This document shows positions 16,023-24,974 of a stretch of DNA of 64,000 nucleotides, in pieces. Position numbers and translations under genes: made by a program. How positions within the stretch are numbered: position 1 is the first letter of the stretch; each line of letters starts with the position of its first letter. Below the pieces are notes generated by a model, which was not told the origin of the DNA, made no database searches, and saw only the letters and a program-made list of their open reading frames with translations. This DNA comes from Labedella gwakjiensis (GTDB lineage Bacteria; Actinomycetota; Actinomycetes; Actinomycetales; Microbacteriaceae). The stretch spans positions 2,666,001 through 2,730,000 of the forward strand of contig NZ_PYAU01000001.1 of NCBI RefSeq assembly GCF_003014675.1, in the 5' to 3' direction.

Positions 16023-16796
16023 TCACTGTCCCGGCGTGTAGGAGGTGCCCGGAGTGGCCTCGACGGCGGGGAGCGGAGTCGCCGATCCGCCGCTCTTCAG
16101 GGCGGCCAGGCGAGCCTCCACCTCGGTGAGCTCGCCCAGGTCCTCGAGCGACTCGAACTGGGCGTCGAGGCTCGACGCGGCGAGCTCGGCCTGGCCGGCC
16201 GCCTTCGCCTCCTCGCGGCGGATCTTGTCCTCGAAGCGGGAGACCTCGCTCGTCGGGTCCATGATGTCGATGCTCTTGACCGCGTCGTGCACGCGCTGCT
16301 GCGCCTCGGCCGTCTTCGCGCGTGCGATCAGCTCGCTGCGCTTCGACTTGAGCTGCTCGAGCTTGCCCTTCATGTTGTCGAGGCCCGACTTGAGTTTGTC
16401 GACGACCTGCGTCTGCGCGCTGATCTGGGGCTCGGCGGCGCGCGCCTCGCGCTCCTCGCTCAGCTGGCGCTGGAGCGCGACCTTCGCGAGGTTGTCGAAC
16501 TTGTCGGCATCCACGGTGTTGCCGGCGGCTCGGAGCTCGTCGCCCTTGCGGCTCGCGGCGATGGCCTTCTGGCCCCACTCCTGTGCGGCGCGGACGTCCT
16601 CGGCGTGGTCCTGCTCGAGCAGGCGGAGGTTTCCGATGGTCTCGGCGATGGCGCTCTCGGCGTCGGCGATCGAGTTGGTGTAGTCCCGCACCATCTGGTC
16701 GAGCATCTTCTGGGGGTCCTCCGCCTGGTCCAGGAGGGCGTTGATGTTGGCGCGGGCGAGCTGGCTGATGCGGCCGAAGATGGACTGCTTGCTCAT
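16023..16796 (-). CDS. PspA/IM30 family membrane-stress protein
   Basis: A 257-residue, almost entirely helical protein beginning MSKQSIFGRISQLARANINALLDQAEDPQKML, the characteristic N-terminus of PspA/Vipp1 (amphipathic helix plus 'DP.K...Q'). Long coiled coils extend to about residue 225, with a Pro/Thr/Gly tail. These proteins bind damaged inner membrane and help keep the proton gradient. It sits 70 bases before the start of the TPM-domain gene on the same strand; PspA and TPM genes are often neighbours in actinobacteria, suggesting joint envelope-stress function. Confidence 0.9.
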   Translation of the reverse strand: MSKQSIFGRISQLARANINALLDQAEDPQKMLDQMVRDYTNSIADAESAIAETIGNLRLLEQDHAEDVRAAQEWGQKAIAASRKGDELRAAGNTVDADKFDNLAKVALQRQLSEEREARAAEPQISAQTQVVDKLKSGLDNMKGKLEQLKSKRSELIARAKTAEAQQRVHDAVKSIDIMDPTSEVSRFEDKIRREEAKAAGQAELAASSLDAQFESLEDLGELTEVEARLAALKSGGSATPLPAVEATPGTSYTPGQ

Positions 16797-16866
16797 GGGG
16801 TGGTTCCTCTCGTCGTGGTGCTGTCGTCTGTCGTGTGAAAGTCAGGTGTCGTGGCGGCGCGGCGGC

Positions 16867-18960
16867 TCAGAAGCGTCCGCCGCCCGATCGCGATCGACCG
16901 CCGCCTCCGCGGGATCCGCCGAAGCTCGAACGGGATCGGGAGCCGCCGAAACTGCCGCCGCCGGAGCGGGATCGTCCGCTTCCGCCGAAGCCCCCACCGA
17001 AACCGCCCCCGCCCCCGCCGAAGATGCCGCCGCCTCCGTAGCCGCCGCGATTACCCCCGCCGCCGAGGAGCATGTCCGTGAGGATGTTCCCGATCACGGC
17101 GCCCGCCGTGGCATCCCCGATCCCGCTGCCCGTGGACATGCGGCCGGAGGAGTAGGAGGTCACGTCCACCTGCGCTGCGCGCATCGCGTCGGACGCGAGC
17201 GACTCGGCGCGCTGGGCGTTCTCGAGCGCGGCGGCCGGATCGGTCGGGGCCAGCTGCTCGGCACGGACGAGGGACTGACCGGCGCTCGCGAGTCGCGTGC
17301 GCGCCTCTTCCGAGATGGTGCCGCGGCGGGAGCTGATGAAGTCCTCGGCCGCGCTGACCTTCGCGCGAGCGGAGACGAGGACGGAGCCGAGCAGGCTCGC
17401 TGCGCGCCGGGCGGCCTCGTCCGCTTGACGGACCTCGGCGGTCGCGGACTCGATGGACGTCTCGGCGGCAGTGAGGCGGTCGAGTGTCGCGACGGGGTCT
17501 CCGGGTGCGCCGGACGAGCGGGCCGCGCGGACGTCGGTGGCGACGGTCTCGGCCGCGGCGACGGCGGCGGCGAGGTCGCCGCCGCGCTCGCCGCGTGCAC
17601 GGGCCGCGGCGATGTCGGCATCGAGCTCGGAGAGCAGGCCGGGGATCGCCTGCTCGGCGTGGTCGAGCTGCTCGAGGCGGCGGTCGACCGCATCGAGGAG
17701 GGAGATGGCCTGGTCGACGGCCGTCTCCGCCGCGCGGATGGCGACGGCGGCCTCGCCGCTGCGCTGGGCGGCGATGGCGGTGTCCGCCTCCGTGAAGCGT
17801 TCGGAGGCGAACGCGAGCAGCCCATCGGCCTCCCTCACGTTGTCAGCGACGGGCTCGAGGGCGCTCGGGGCGAGACGCGCGCGTGCCGCATCGAGGCGCT
17901 GACCCGTGCCGGGCAGACGCGCGCTCGTCGATCCCGTTTCCGTGCGGATCGTCGCGAGAGCCTCCGGCGCCTTCGCCTCGATCGCCCGCAGCTCGGCGAA
18001 GGAGACGGCCTGGGCGTCGAGCGCGTCGTCGGCCTCGTCGCACAGCGCGATGATGCGGGTGTTCCATTCCCGCTTCTGCTGCTCGGTGTCCTCGATGTGG
18101 TCGTCGAGCTGCTGCTTGAGCGTGAAGGCCTCCGTGAGCTTCGCCTTGGCGGCGTCGATCGACCCACGGAACGGCGTTGTCGCGTCGGAGCCGTACTGGG
18201 CGACGGCGAAGCTGAGCTCCTGCTCGCTCGTCCGCACCGCGTCGTCCGTCTGCACGAGGGCGACGCCCGCCTGCCTCTCGAGCTCGGGCAGCGGAACGGC
18301 CGCCGGCCCGCCGGTCGGCGCACCCTGCGTGCGGCGCCGTGAACGGACCACGAAGAAGATGATGGCGCCGACCACGACGACGCCGATGATGAGCACCCAG
18401 AAGAAGCCGGATCCGTTCGATCCGTAGCTCCCCGAGACGACGCCGCGGAGGCCGTCTGCAGCGGCGACGCCGGCACCGGCCCAGTCCTCGTCACGCAGCT
18501 GGGGGAGGATCTGGTCCAGCTCGATCGAGGTGAGCTGGTCTCCCGAGACGGGGCCGGACGTGTCGCCCGAGAGATAGTAGGTGCGCGCATCCGTCGCAAC
18601 GGCGAGGAGGTACTGATTCGGTCCGAGGCCGTTCTGCTCCGCTGTGGTGTTCGCCCATTCCTCCGCGTCGGCGGGGGAGGAGAACTCGTCGACGTAGACG
18701 ACCCAGAGATCGACGTCCTCCCGCTGGAGCTCGCCGATGGCGTCCTCGATCGCGGTCACCCCGCCGGCGTCGAGCACTCCGGCATTGTCGACGACGTGCT
18801 CGGAGCCGAGGTCGACCGGTGTCTCGGTCGACAGGATGGAGGTCACGTCGGCCGGGAGGGTCGTCTCGTCGGGTGATGCGGACGCCACCGACGTGGGGAG
18901 GAGGGTCATCGACGCGGCGATGACGACAGCGGCGATCGCCGTTCCGAACCTCGCGAGCAT
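16867..18960 (-). CDS. exported TPM-domain membrane protein with Gly/Ser/Arg-rich tail
   Basis: The start is the ATG at 18960 (MLARFGTAIAAVVIAASMTLL), giving 697 residues with a signal peptide to about residue 28. A TPM domain follows (VVDNAGVLDAGGVTAIEDAI, then YLLAVATDARTYYLSGD), then one membrane helix (FFWVLIIGVVVVGAIIFFVV). A long Ala/Glu-rich helical region and a strongly repetitive GGGFGG/SRSR tail complete it. Similar TPM proteins in actinobacteria are encoded beside PspA, as here. The role is probably in envelope maintenance; the TPM domain has phosphatase activity in plants, but that is not established here. Confidence 0.85.
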   Translation of the reverse strand: MLARFGTAIAAVVIAASMTLLPTSVASASPDETTLPADVTSILSTETPVDLGSEHVVDNAGVLDAGGVTAIEDAIGELQREDVDLWVVYVDEFSSPADAEEWANTTAEQNGLGPNQYLLAVATDARTYYLSGDTSGPVSGDQLTSIELDQILPQLRDEDWAGAGVAAADGLRGVVSGSYGSNGSGFFWVLIIGVVVVGAIIFFVVRSRRRTQGAPTGGPAAVPLPELERQAGVALVQTDDAVRTSEQELSFAVAQYGSDATTPFRGSIDAAKAKLTEAFTLKQQLDDHIEDTEQQKREWNTRIIALCDEADDALDAQAVSFAELRAIEAKAPEALATIRTETGSTSARLPGTGQRLDAARARLAPSALEPVADNVREADGLLAFASERFTEADTAIAAQRSGEAAVAIRAAETAVDQAISLLDAVDRRLEQLDHAEQAIPGLLSELDADIAAARARGERGGDLAAAVAAAETVATDVRAARSSGAPGDPVATLDRLTAAETSIESATAEVRQADEAARRAASLLGSVLVSARAKVSAAEDFISSRRGTISEEARTRLASAGQSLVRAEQLAPTDPAAALENAQRAESLASDAMRAAQVDVTSYSSGRMSTGSGIGDATAGAVIGNILTDMLLGGGGNRGGYGGGGIFGGGGGGFGGGFGGSGRSRSGGGSFGGSRSRSSFGGSRGGGGRSRSGGGRF

Positions 18961-19124
18961 CGGCCCACTCTCCTGTTTCCTGAGCGTGTCTTGAAGTCTA
19001 GGCGGCGGCTTCCTGCCCCGTCCATCCACCCAGCCCAGTCCCAGGGCTCGTTCAGGTTGGGTCGACCTCCGGCGGAGCGGCGTGCCTCGGCGGCGCCGCA
19101 GCGGAGCACGATTAGCGTGGCCGG

Positions 19125-19982
19125 GTGATCGATTCCCGCGACCCCTTCGACCGGTACGGAGGCGACGTGCTCGCCGGTGATTGGCGTGCGGCCGGTCGCA
19201 CGGTGGTCCCATCCGTCGCGGTGGAACGGGACATGGTGGTGGAGGAGGCGGCGTCCGGCTGGGTCGGTGCCGTCGTCCGTGCGGATGCCCGGATGATCGA
19301 GCTCGAGGATCGTCGGGGAAAGATTCGCGCCTTCCCGCTCGGCTCAGGCTTCCTCATCGACGGCAAGCCTGTCGTGCTCACGCCGCCGGCCGCCGCGAAG
19401 GCCGCACCGAAGCGCACCGCGTCGGGTTCCTTCGCCGTCGAGAACCTTCAGGCGCGCACGGCACGGGCCAGTCGCATCTACGTCGAGGGGCGGCACGACG
19501 CCGAGCTCGTCGAGAAGGTGTGGGGGCACGACCTCCGGGTGGAGGGGGTCGTCGTCGAGTACCTCGGCGGCATCGACGACCTCGCGAGCCATCTCGAGGA
19601 GGCGAAGCCCTCGCGCGATCGTCGGATCGGAGTGCTCGTCGATCACCTCGTCGAGGGTTCGAAGGAGAGTCGTATCGCCGCGAGCGCGGTGAAGCCTGCA
19701 TACCGCGATCACGTGCTCATCGTGGGGCACCCGTTCATCGACGTGTGGCAGGCGGTGAAGCCGCAGCGCCTCGGCATCGAGGCGTGGCCCACGATCCCGC
19801 GGAACATCGAGTGGAAGAAGGGGATATGCCGGTCGTTCGGCTGGCCCCACGAGACGCAGGCCGACATCGCGGCGGCGTGGCAGCACATCCTCTCGAAGGT
19901 GAACACCTTCGGTGACCTCGAGCCGGAGCTCCTCGGCCGCGTCGAGCACCTCATCGACTTCGTCACCGAACCCACCTCCTGA
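19125..19982 (+). CDS. DUF3097 family protein
   Basis: A 285-residue protein conserved in actinobacteria, starting at GTG 19125. Typical segments are 'DPFDRYGGDVLAGDW' at the N-terminus, 'YVEGRHDAELVEKVWGHDLRVEGVVVEYLGGIDDL' and 'GHPFIDVWQAVKPQRLGI'. The YVEGRHDAE stretch resembles the start of a Toprim fold, so a nucleic-acid-related role is a reasonable but unproven guess. It is followed after eight bases by a 24-bp perfect inverted repeat. Confidence 0.88.
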   Translation: MIDSRDPFDRYGGDVLAGDWRAAGRTVVPSVAVERDMVVEEAASGWVGAVVRADARMIELEDRRGKIRAFPLGSGFLIDGKPVVLTPPAAAKAAPKRTASGSFAVENLQARTARASRIYVEGRHDAELVEKVWGHDLRVEGVVVEYLGGIDDLASHLEEAKPSRDRRIGVLVDHLVEGSKESRIAASAVKPAYRDHVLIVGHPFIDVWQAVKPQRLGIEAWPTIPRNIEWKKGICRSFGWPHETQADIAAAWQHILSKVNTFGDLEPELLGRVEHLIDFVTEPTS

Positions 19983-19990
19983 CCCCCCTC

Positions 19991-20050
19991 ACCCCAAAAA
20001 GATGGCGATACACCCCGAAACCCGATGGTGTATCGCCATCTTTTTGGGGT
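19991..20050. terminator. long perfect palindrome, element A (probable terminator)
   Basis: The left arm 19991-20014 and right arm 20027-20050 are exact reverse complements over 24 bases, with a 12-base loop. The outer stem is CCCCAAAAAGAT paired with ATCTTTTTGGGG. The arms carry the T-run inside the stem rather than after it, so this is not a classical Rho-independent terminator although it follows the DUF3097 stop. A related element lies at 57160-57217. Confidence 0.75.
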
Positions 20051-20195
20051 CTGGGAAGGGGTGAGGGGAGGGGGAGGTGGTTGCGTGCGCGTCACGAGCC
20101 GTTCACCCGGCGGACGCCCTGATGTCGCGTGACGCTCCTAACCTCCGTGAGGCAGCCGAGTCATGCCCGACCTCGGCGCACCACGAGAGGAACCC

Positions 20196-21323
20196 ATGTC
20201 CACACGTCGAGGCATCGCCGCACTCGCGGCCGCTGCGTCCATCACCCTGCTCCTCGGAGCATGCTCGTCCGGAGGAGCCGACGCCTCAGGCGGCGACGCA
20301 TCGACGGACGCCGCGACGGCCACGAGCCTCGCCGACTTCGGCTCGCTCGCCGACCTCGAGGCCGCCGCGAAGGCGGAGGGGCAGCTCAACGTCATCGCCC
20401 TCCCGCGCGACTGGGCCAACTACGGTGCCGTCCTCGACGCGTTCGCCGCGAAGTACCCGGAGATCACCATCAACGAGGCGTCGCCCGACGCGTCGAGCGC
20501 CGAGGAGATCCAGGCGGCCGAGACCAACAAGGGCCTCGACACCGCGCCTGACGTCTTCGACCTCGGCCTCACGGTCGCCCTCGAGAACACCGACACCTTC
20601 GCCCCGTACAAGGTGGAGAACTGGGACTCGATCCCCGACGAGCTGAAGGAGGAGAGCGGACTCTTCACGGGCGACTACGGCGGATACATGTCGATCGGCT
20701 ACGACTCCTCCAAGTTCGACGCGCCCGAGTCGCTCGAGGACCTCCTCGGCTCCGACTTCAAGGGCTCCGTCGCGATCAACGGCGACCCGACCCAGGCCGG
20801 TGCCGCATTTGCCGCCGTGGGTCTCGCGACCGTGCAGAACGGCGGTGACCTCGACGACTTCGGCCCCGGCATCGAGTTCTTCAAGGAACTCAACGCCGCT
20901 GGAAACATGCTGAAGCTCGACGTCACGAGCGCAACGGTCGCCTCCGGTGAGACCCCCGTCGTCTTCGACTGGGACTACCTGAACGTCGCCCACACGGCGG
21001 ACAACCCCGACTGGAAGGTCAAGATCCTCCCGGGTACGGGCTACGCGGGCTACTACAACCAGGCTGTGAACGCCGACGCACCGCACCCCGCCGCAGCGCG
21101 CCTCTGGCAGGAGTTCCTCTACAGCGACGAGGCGCAGAACCTGTGGCTCGCCGGTGGTGCCCGCCCAGTGCTCGCCGACGCGATGGAGGAGGCTGGGACC
21201 ATCGACGCCGACCTCTTCGAGGCGCTCCCCGAGGCTCCGTCTGAGGTCGTCGTGCCGACGTCCGACCAGAGTGCCGCTGCCGGCGAGCTCCTCGGCAGCG
21301 AATGGGCCGCCGCGGTCGGCTAG
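20196..21323 (+). CDS. ABC transporter substrate-binding lipoprotein (polyamine/iron type)
   Basis: ATG 20196 is chosen because GAGAGG precedes it by five bases and the protein then begins with a clean signal peptide ending in the lipobox GAC (Cys23). The 375-residue product has the extracellular binding protein pattern of the PotD/AfuA group: 'LNVIALPRDWANYGAVLDAFAAKYP', 'APDVFDLGL', 'GDYGGYMSIGYDSSKF', 'HPAAARLWQEFLYSDEAQ'. The downstream permeases and ATPase are of the spermidine/putrescine-iron class. Ligand could be a polyamine, ferric iron, thiamine or a phosphonate. Confidence 0.88.
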   Translation: MSTRRGIAALAAAASITLLLGACSSGGADASGGDASTDAATATSLADFGSLADLEAAAKAEGQLNVIALPRDWANYGAVLDAFAAKYPEITINEASPDASSAEEIQAAETNKGLDTAPDVFDLGLTVALENTDTFAPYKVENWDSIPDELKEESGLFTGDYGGYMSIGYDSSKFDAPESLEDLLGSDFKGSVAINGDPTQAGAAFAAVGLATVQNGGDLDDFGPGIEFFKELNAAGNMLKLDVTSATVASGETPVVFDWDYLNVAHTADNPDWKVKILPGTGYAGYYNQAVNADAPHPAAARLWQEFLYSDEAQNLWLAGGARPVLADAMEEAGTIDADLFEALPEAPSEVVVPTSDQSAAAGELLGSEWAAAVG

Positions 21324-21328
21324 ACCAG

Positions 21329-22234
21329 GTGACCTCAGCAGTTCACGAGGGCGTCGGTGCCGTCGACTCCGGTCGACGGCGCCGACGCGCCACAGCCCCT
21401 GCAGCCCTCGGGCTGCTCCCGTTCGGTGCATACGTCGCCGTTTTCCTGGCCCTCCCAACGGGTATCGCTCTTGCGAGCGGCCTCTTCACCTCCGACGGCG
21501 CCTTCACCCTGGAGAACCTCTCGGCTCTCGCCGACCCGGTGATCCTCGGCGCGTTCTGGAACTCGATCTGGCTGTCGTTCCTCACGGCGGCGATCGGAGC
21601 CGTCGTGGGCGCGGCGCTCAGCTACGCCATGCTCGGCTTCCCCGAGGACGGCCGTGCTCGATCGATCGTTGACGCCGCGAGCGGTGTGCTCGCGCAGTTC
21701 GGCGGCGTGATGCTCGCGTTCGCGTTCATCGCGACGATCGGTCTGCAGGGCGTCGTCACCGTGTTCCTGCGTGACGTGTTCGGCGTCGACATCTTCGCCG
21801 ACGGCGCCTGGATCTACGAGCTTCCCGGCCTCGTCCTGCCGTACATCTACTTTCAGGTACCGCTCATGGTGATCACGTTCCTCCCGGCGCTCGCGGGCCT
21901 CAAGCCGCAGTGGATGGAGGCGACGCTGACGCTCGGAGGCACGCCGGCGACGTTCTGGTGGAAGGTGGGGATACCGGTGCTCGCGCCGTCGTTCTTCGCG
22001 AGCTTCCTGCTCCTCATCGCGAACGCGTTCTCGTCGTACGCCACGGCGGCGGCTCTGTCGAGTCAGGGCTCGTCGATCGTGCCGCTGCAGATCCGGACGG
22101 CGCTCACGAGCGAGACGGTGCTGGGCCGCGAGAACGTGGCGGGTGTGCTCGCGCTCGGCATGATCGTGATCATGGCCGTGGTCATGTGCGCGTACGCGCT
22201 CGTGCAGAGGAGGGCCGCTCGATGGCAGGCCTGA
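21329..22234 (+). CDS. ABC transporter permease (PotB-like)
   Basis: The start is taken as GTG 21329, five bases after the binding-protein stop; the longer frame overlaps that gene. The ~301-residue protein has about six membrane helices and the inner-loop EAA motif region 'MEATLTLGGTPATFWWKVGIPVL', typical of binding-protein-dependent permeases. It forms a heterodimeric channel with the next protein, whose gene overlaps it by 13 bases. Confidence 0.85.
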   Translation: MTSAVHEGVGAVDSGRRRRRATAPAALGLLPFGAYVAVFLALPTGIALASGLFTSDGAFTLENLSALADPVILGAFWNSIWLSFLTAAIGAVVGAALSYAMLGFPEDGRARSIVDAASGVLAQFGGVMLAFAFIATIGLQGVVTVFLRDVFGVDIFADGAWIYELPGLVLPYIYFQVPLMVITFLPALAGLKPQWMEATLTLGGTPATFWWKVGIPVLAPSFFASFLLLIANAFSSYATAAALSSQGSSIVPLQIRTALTSETVLGRENVAGVLALGMIVIMAVVMCAYALVQRRAARWQA

Positions 22235-23067
22235 CCCGGACGGGTACCGTCCGCGCAACGATCGCTCCGCGCCGCCCCACGACCTGGCTCATTCTCGGTG
22301 TCGTCGGGCTCGTGTTCCTCATCCCGATCGCGTCCATGGTGGCCTTCACGTTCCGCACCTCGGGTGGCGGCTACGACCTCAGCCACTGGGTCGCGCTCGT
22401 CGACCCGGCGAACGCGGGGAAGTACGCGCCGATCTGGAAGGGGCTGCAGGGATCTCTCGTGCTGGCCCTCACCACCGTGGCGATCGTCCTCTTCCTCCTG
22501 GCCCCCACGATGATCCTCGTGACGCTGCGCTTCCCGAAGCTGCGGCGACCGCTCGAGTTCCTCTGCCTCCTCCCGCTTTCGATCCCTGCGATCGTGCTCG
22601 TGGTGGGACTCGCTCCCATATATCTGTCGATCGGTCGCACCGTGGGAACCGGTGTGTGGACGCTCGCCTTCGCGTACGGCGTGACGGTGCTTCCGTACGC
22701 CTACCGCGCGATCCAGGCGAACCTCGACGCGATCGACGTCCGCACCCTCTCGGAGGCCGCCCGCTCGCTCGGCGCCGGATGGGGGAGCGTGCTCTTCCGT
22801 GTCCTCGCACCGAACCTCCGCGTCGGGCTGCTGTCCGCCTCGCTCATCTCGGTGGCCGTGGTGCTCGGTGAGTTCACGATCGCGTCGCTGCTCAACAGGC
22901 AGAACCTCCAGACGGCGCTCTTCGTCGTCAACAAGCAGGACCCCTACGTCGCGGTGATCCTCGCGCTCCTCGCGCTGCTCTTCGCCTTCCTCCTGCTGCT
23001 CGCCATCGGTCGCGTCGGCACGGCGACGGCCCTTCGACGCTCCACTCCGCGAAAGGACCCGACATGA
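22222..23067 (+). CDS. ABC transporter permease (PotC-like)
   Basis: ATG 22222 starts MAGLTRTGTV and lies inside the 3' end of the upstream permease gene. The 281-residue protein has about six membrane helices and an EAA loop 'LSEAARSLGAGWGSVLFRVLAPNL'. Together with the first permease it completes the channel of this importer. Its last codons overlap the ATPase start by four bases, so expression is coupled across the whole operon. Confidence 0.88.
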   Translation: MAGLTRTGTVRATIAPRRPTTWLILGVVGLVFLIPIASMVAFTFRTSGGGYDLSHWVALVDPANAGKYAPIWKGLQGSLVLALTTVAIVLFLLAPTMILVTLRFPKLRRPLEFLCLLPLSIPAIVLVVGLAPIYLSIGRTVGTGVWTLAFAYGVTVLPYAYRAIQANLDAIDVRTLSEAARSLGAGWGSVLFRVLAPNLRVGLLSASLISVAVVLGEFTIASLLNRQNLQTALFVVNKQDPYVAVILALLALLFAFLLLLAIGRVGTATALRRSTPRKDPT

Positions 23068-24170
23068 CATCGGACCGCGCTCTCGACACAGCCACCTCGC
23101 GGGACGCCCGCACCACGGGCTCGAATCCGCTCGTCGCCGCCGGCGTCGACGGGGCGAGCGTCTCCTTCCGCGAGGTCGTCAAGGAGTACGGCGGGCACCG
23201 CGTGCTGCACGGACTCGACCTCGACATCGCGGCGGGGGAGTTCGTATCGCTTCTCGGTCCGTCGGGATGCGGCAAGACCACGGCTCTGCGTGTCCTCGCC
23301 GGCCTGGAGTCGCCGGAAGGCGGCGTCGTGCGCATCGGCGGCACGGACGTGTCGAACGTGCCCACGAACAAGCGGGACCTCGGGATGGTCTTTCAGGCGT
23401 ACTCCCTCTTCCCCCACCTCACGGCCGTCGAGAACACGATGTTCGGACTCGGAATGCGCAAGGTGAAGAAGGCGGAGGCGCGGGAGCGGGCGCTCGCCGC
23501 GCTCGAGCTCGTGGGGCTGCGTGACTTCGGCGACCGGTACCCCGCCCAGCTCTCCGGCGGCCAGCAGCAGCGCGTGGCGCTCGCCCGCGCGCTCGTGACG
23601 GAGCCACGGGTGCTGCTGCTCGACGAGCCGCTCTCGGCTCTCGACGCGAAGGTGCGGGTGCAGCTGCGTGATGAGATCCGTCGCATCCAGCTGCGTCTCG
23701 CGATCACGACGGTGTTCGTGACGCACGACCAGGAGGAGGCGCTCGCCGTCTCCGACCGGATCGCCGTGATGAACGGTGGCCGCATCGAGCAGATCGGCTC
23801 GCCCGAGGACCTCTACCGCGATCCGGCGACGCCGTTCGTGGCCGACTTCGTGGGCCTCTCGAGTGTGGTCCCGGCCACGGCGGAGGGCGGGCACGCGACC
23901 GTCTTCGGGGTCCGCCTGCCCCTGCGTTCATCGCGTCCGGATGGCCCCATCGAGGTGCTCCTGCGACCCGAGAACGTCCGTCTCGCGACCGACGGACGCG
24001 GCGAGCGGGCGTCGGTGCTCGAGAGCACGTTCCTGGGTTCGCTGAGGCGGACGCGCTTGCGGACGGACGGCGGGCTCACGGTCCGCATGCAGCACGCGGC
24101 GGATGAGCGGCTCGCGTTCGGCGACGAGGTCTCGATCGAGGTGGCCGCGGACTCCCTCGCCGCCCGCTGA
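23064..24170 (+). CDS. ABC transporter ATP-binding protein (PotA/FbpC-like)
   Basis: A 368-residue ATPase with Walker A GPSGCGKTT (65-73), LSGGQ (163-167), Walker B LLLDEP (184-189) and the switch segment VFVTHDQEEA. The C-terminal third is a TOBE regulatory domain (IEVLLRPENVRLA), as in PotA, FbpC and MalK-like proteins. It starts at ATG 23064, overlapping the permease stop. A ~30-residue N-terminal extension precedes the ATPase fold. It is the last gene of the four-gene operon and is followed by a strong hairpin. Confidence 0.92.
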   Translation: MTSDRALDTATSRDARTTGSNPLVAAGVDGASVSFREVVKEYGGHRVLHGLDLDIAAGEFVSLLGPSGCGKTTALRVLAGLESPEGGVVRIGGTDVSNVPTNKRDLGMVFQAYSLFPHLTAVENTMFGLGMRKVKKAEARERALAALELVGLRDFGDRYPAQLSGGQQQRVALARALVTEPRVLLLDEPLSALDAKVRVQLRDEIRRIQLRLAITTVFVTHDQEEALAVSDRIAVMNGGRIEQIGSPEDLYRDPATPFVADFVGLSSVVPATAEGGHATVFGVRLPLRSSRPDGPIEVLLRPENVRLATDGRGERASVLESTFLGSLRRTRLRTDGGLTVRMQHAADERLAFGDEVSIEVAADSLAAR

Positions 24171-24174
24171 CACG

Positions 24175-24210
24175 AGAAGCGCCGCCCGTCGACTGACGGG
24201 CGGCGCTTCT
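24175..24210 (+). terminator. strong hairpin terminator after the ABC operon
   Basis: A 16-bp perfect stem (agaagcgccgcccgtc with its complement) and a four-base loop follow the ATPase stop codon by four bases. A short T-containing tail (gttcgttg) follows. It lies between convergent genes and could also act for the minus-strand gene that ends at 24248. Confidence 0.85.
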
Positions 24211-24247
24211 GTTCGTTGACGGCCGGCCGGCCGTGCAGGCAGGCGCG

Positions 24248-24748
24248 CTAGTTGCTGGCGCTGCGTCGAAGCGATCGAACGCGGAGGAGCACCGCGCCCA
24301 CGATGAGGGTGCCCGCGCCCAGCCACACGACGGCTGCGGTCGAGGCGCCCGTCACCGCGAGGTCGTCGCCGCCCGACGTGCCGGAATCGGCGGGGATGAT
24401 GGAGAAGGCGGCGGTGCCGGCGGCGCCCGAGCTCACGCCGCGTGCCGCGATGCTGCAGGTACCCGTGGCGCCGGCCGGCACCGTGAAGTCGGTGCTCGTG
24501 CTGCCATCGGCGTCCGCGACGTCGTCGAGGACCATGTCGGCCGCTCCGGGGCAGGTGACGATGATCTCCACCTTCTCCCCGGGGGCGAACACTCCCTCGA
24601 AGCCCACGTTGAGGGAACCACCCGGCACAGGACGTCCCGTCACGTCTCCCACTCCGTTGCCACCGGGCGCGTAGGCGGAGGCGGCCGATGGGACGGCGAG
24701 AAGGGCGACGAATGCCAGCCCGAGGACGGCGAGGAGCTTCTTGATCAT
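24248..24748 (-). CDS. small cell-wall-anchored protein (LAVTG sorting signal), paralogue 1
   Basis: A 166-residue protein with a signal peptide (MIKKLLAVLGLAFVALLAVPSAASA) and a C-terminal sorting signal: LAVTGAS, a hydrophobic stretch and a basic end RSLRRSASN. The LAxTG form is the kind used by class E sortases of actinobacteria. The middle is a single beta-rich domain with one possible disulfide (Cys near residues 64 and 98). It is similar in layout and wording (PVPGGSLNVGFEGVFAPGEKVE) to the next gene, so the pair arose by duplication. No sortase gene is in the window. Confidence 0.8.
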   Translation of the reverse strand: MIKKLLAVLGLAFVALLAVPSAASAYAPGGNGVGDVTGRPVPGGSLNVGFEGVFAPGEKVEIIVTCPGAADMVLDDVADADGSTSTDFTVPAGATGTCSIAARGVSSGAAGTAAFSIIPADSGTSGGDDLAVTGASTAAVVWLGAGTLIVGAVLLRVRSLRRSASN

Positions 24749-24921
24749 GGGTTTCCTTGCTGTGCGGTGGCGAGGACGGCCACGTCGCGTTCGGCGACGG
24801 CTTTCATCCAGAACTCTTTGCACGCTAAGGGAGTTGTTACATGAGCCGTTCTCACGGGCCTTCTCCCTGTGGAGAACTCGCGATCGGTCCCGACGTGGGG
24901 CCTACGTCCGAGCACAGCAAA

Positions 24922-24961
24922 AAGGAGAAGGCCCCCGGGTGAACCCGGGGGCCTTCTCCTT
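24922..24961 (-). terminator. intrinsic terminator for the second anchored protein
   Basis: A 19-bp perfect stem (right arm 24943-24961, left arm 24922-24940) with a two-base loop is followed on the minus strand by a run of T (the aaaaa at 24919-24923 on the plus strand). It lies 14 bases after the stop of the 24975-25511 gene, so it separates the transcripts of the two paralogues. Confidence 0.9.
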
Positions 24962-24974
24962 CAGTGACTGAAGA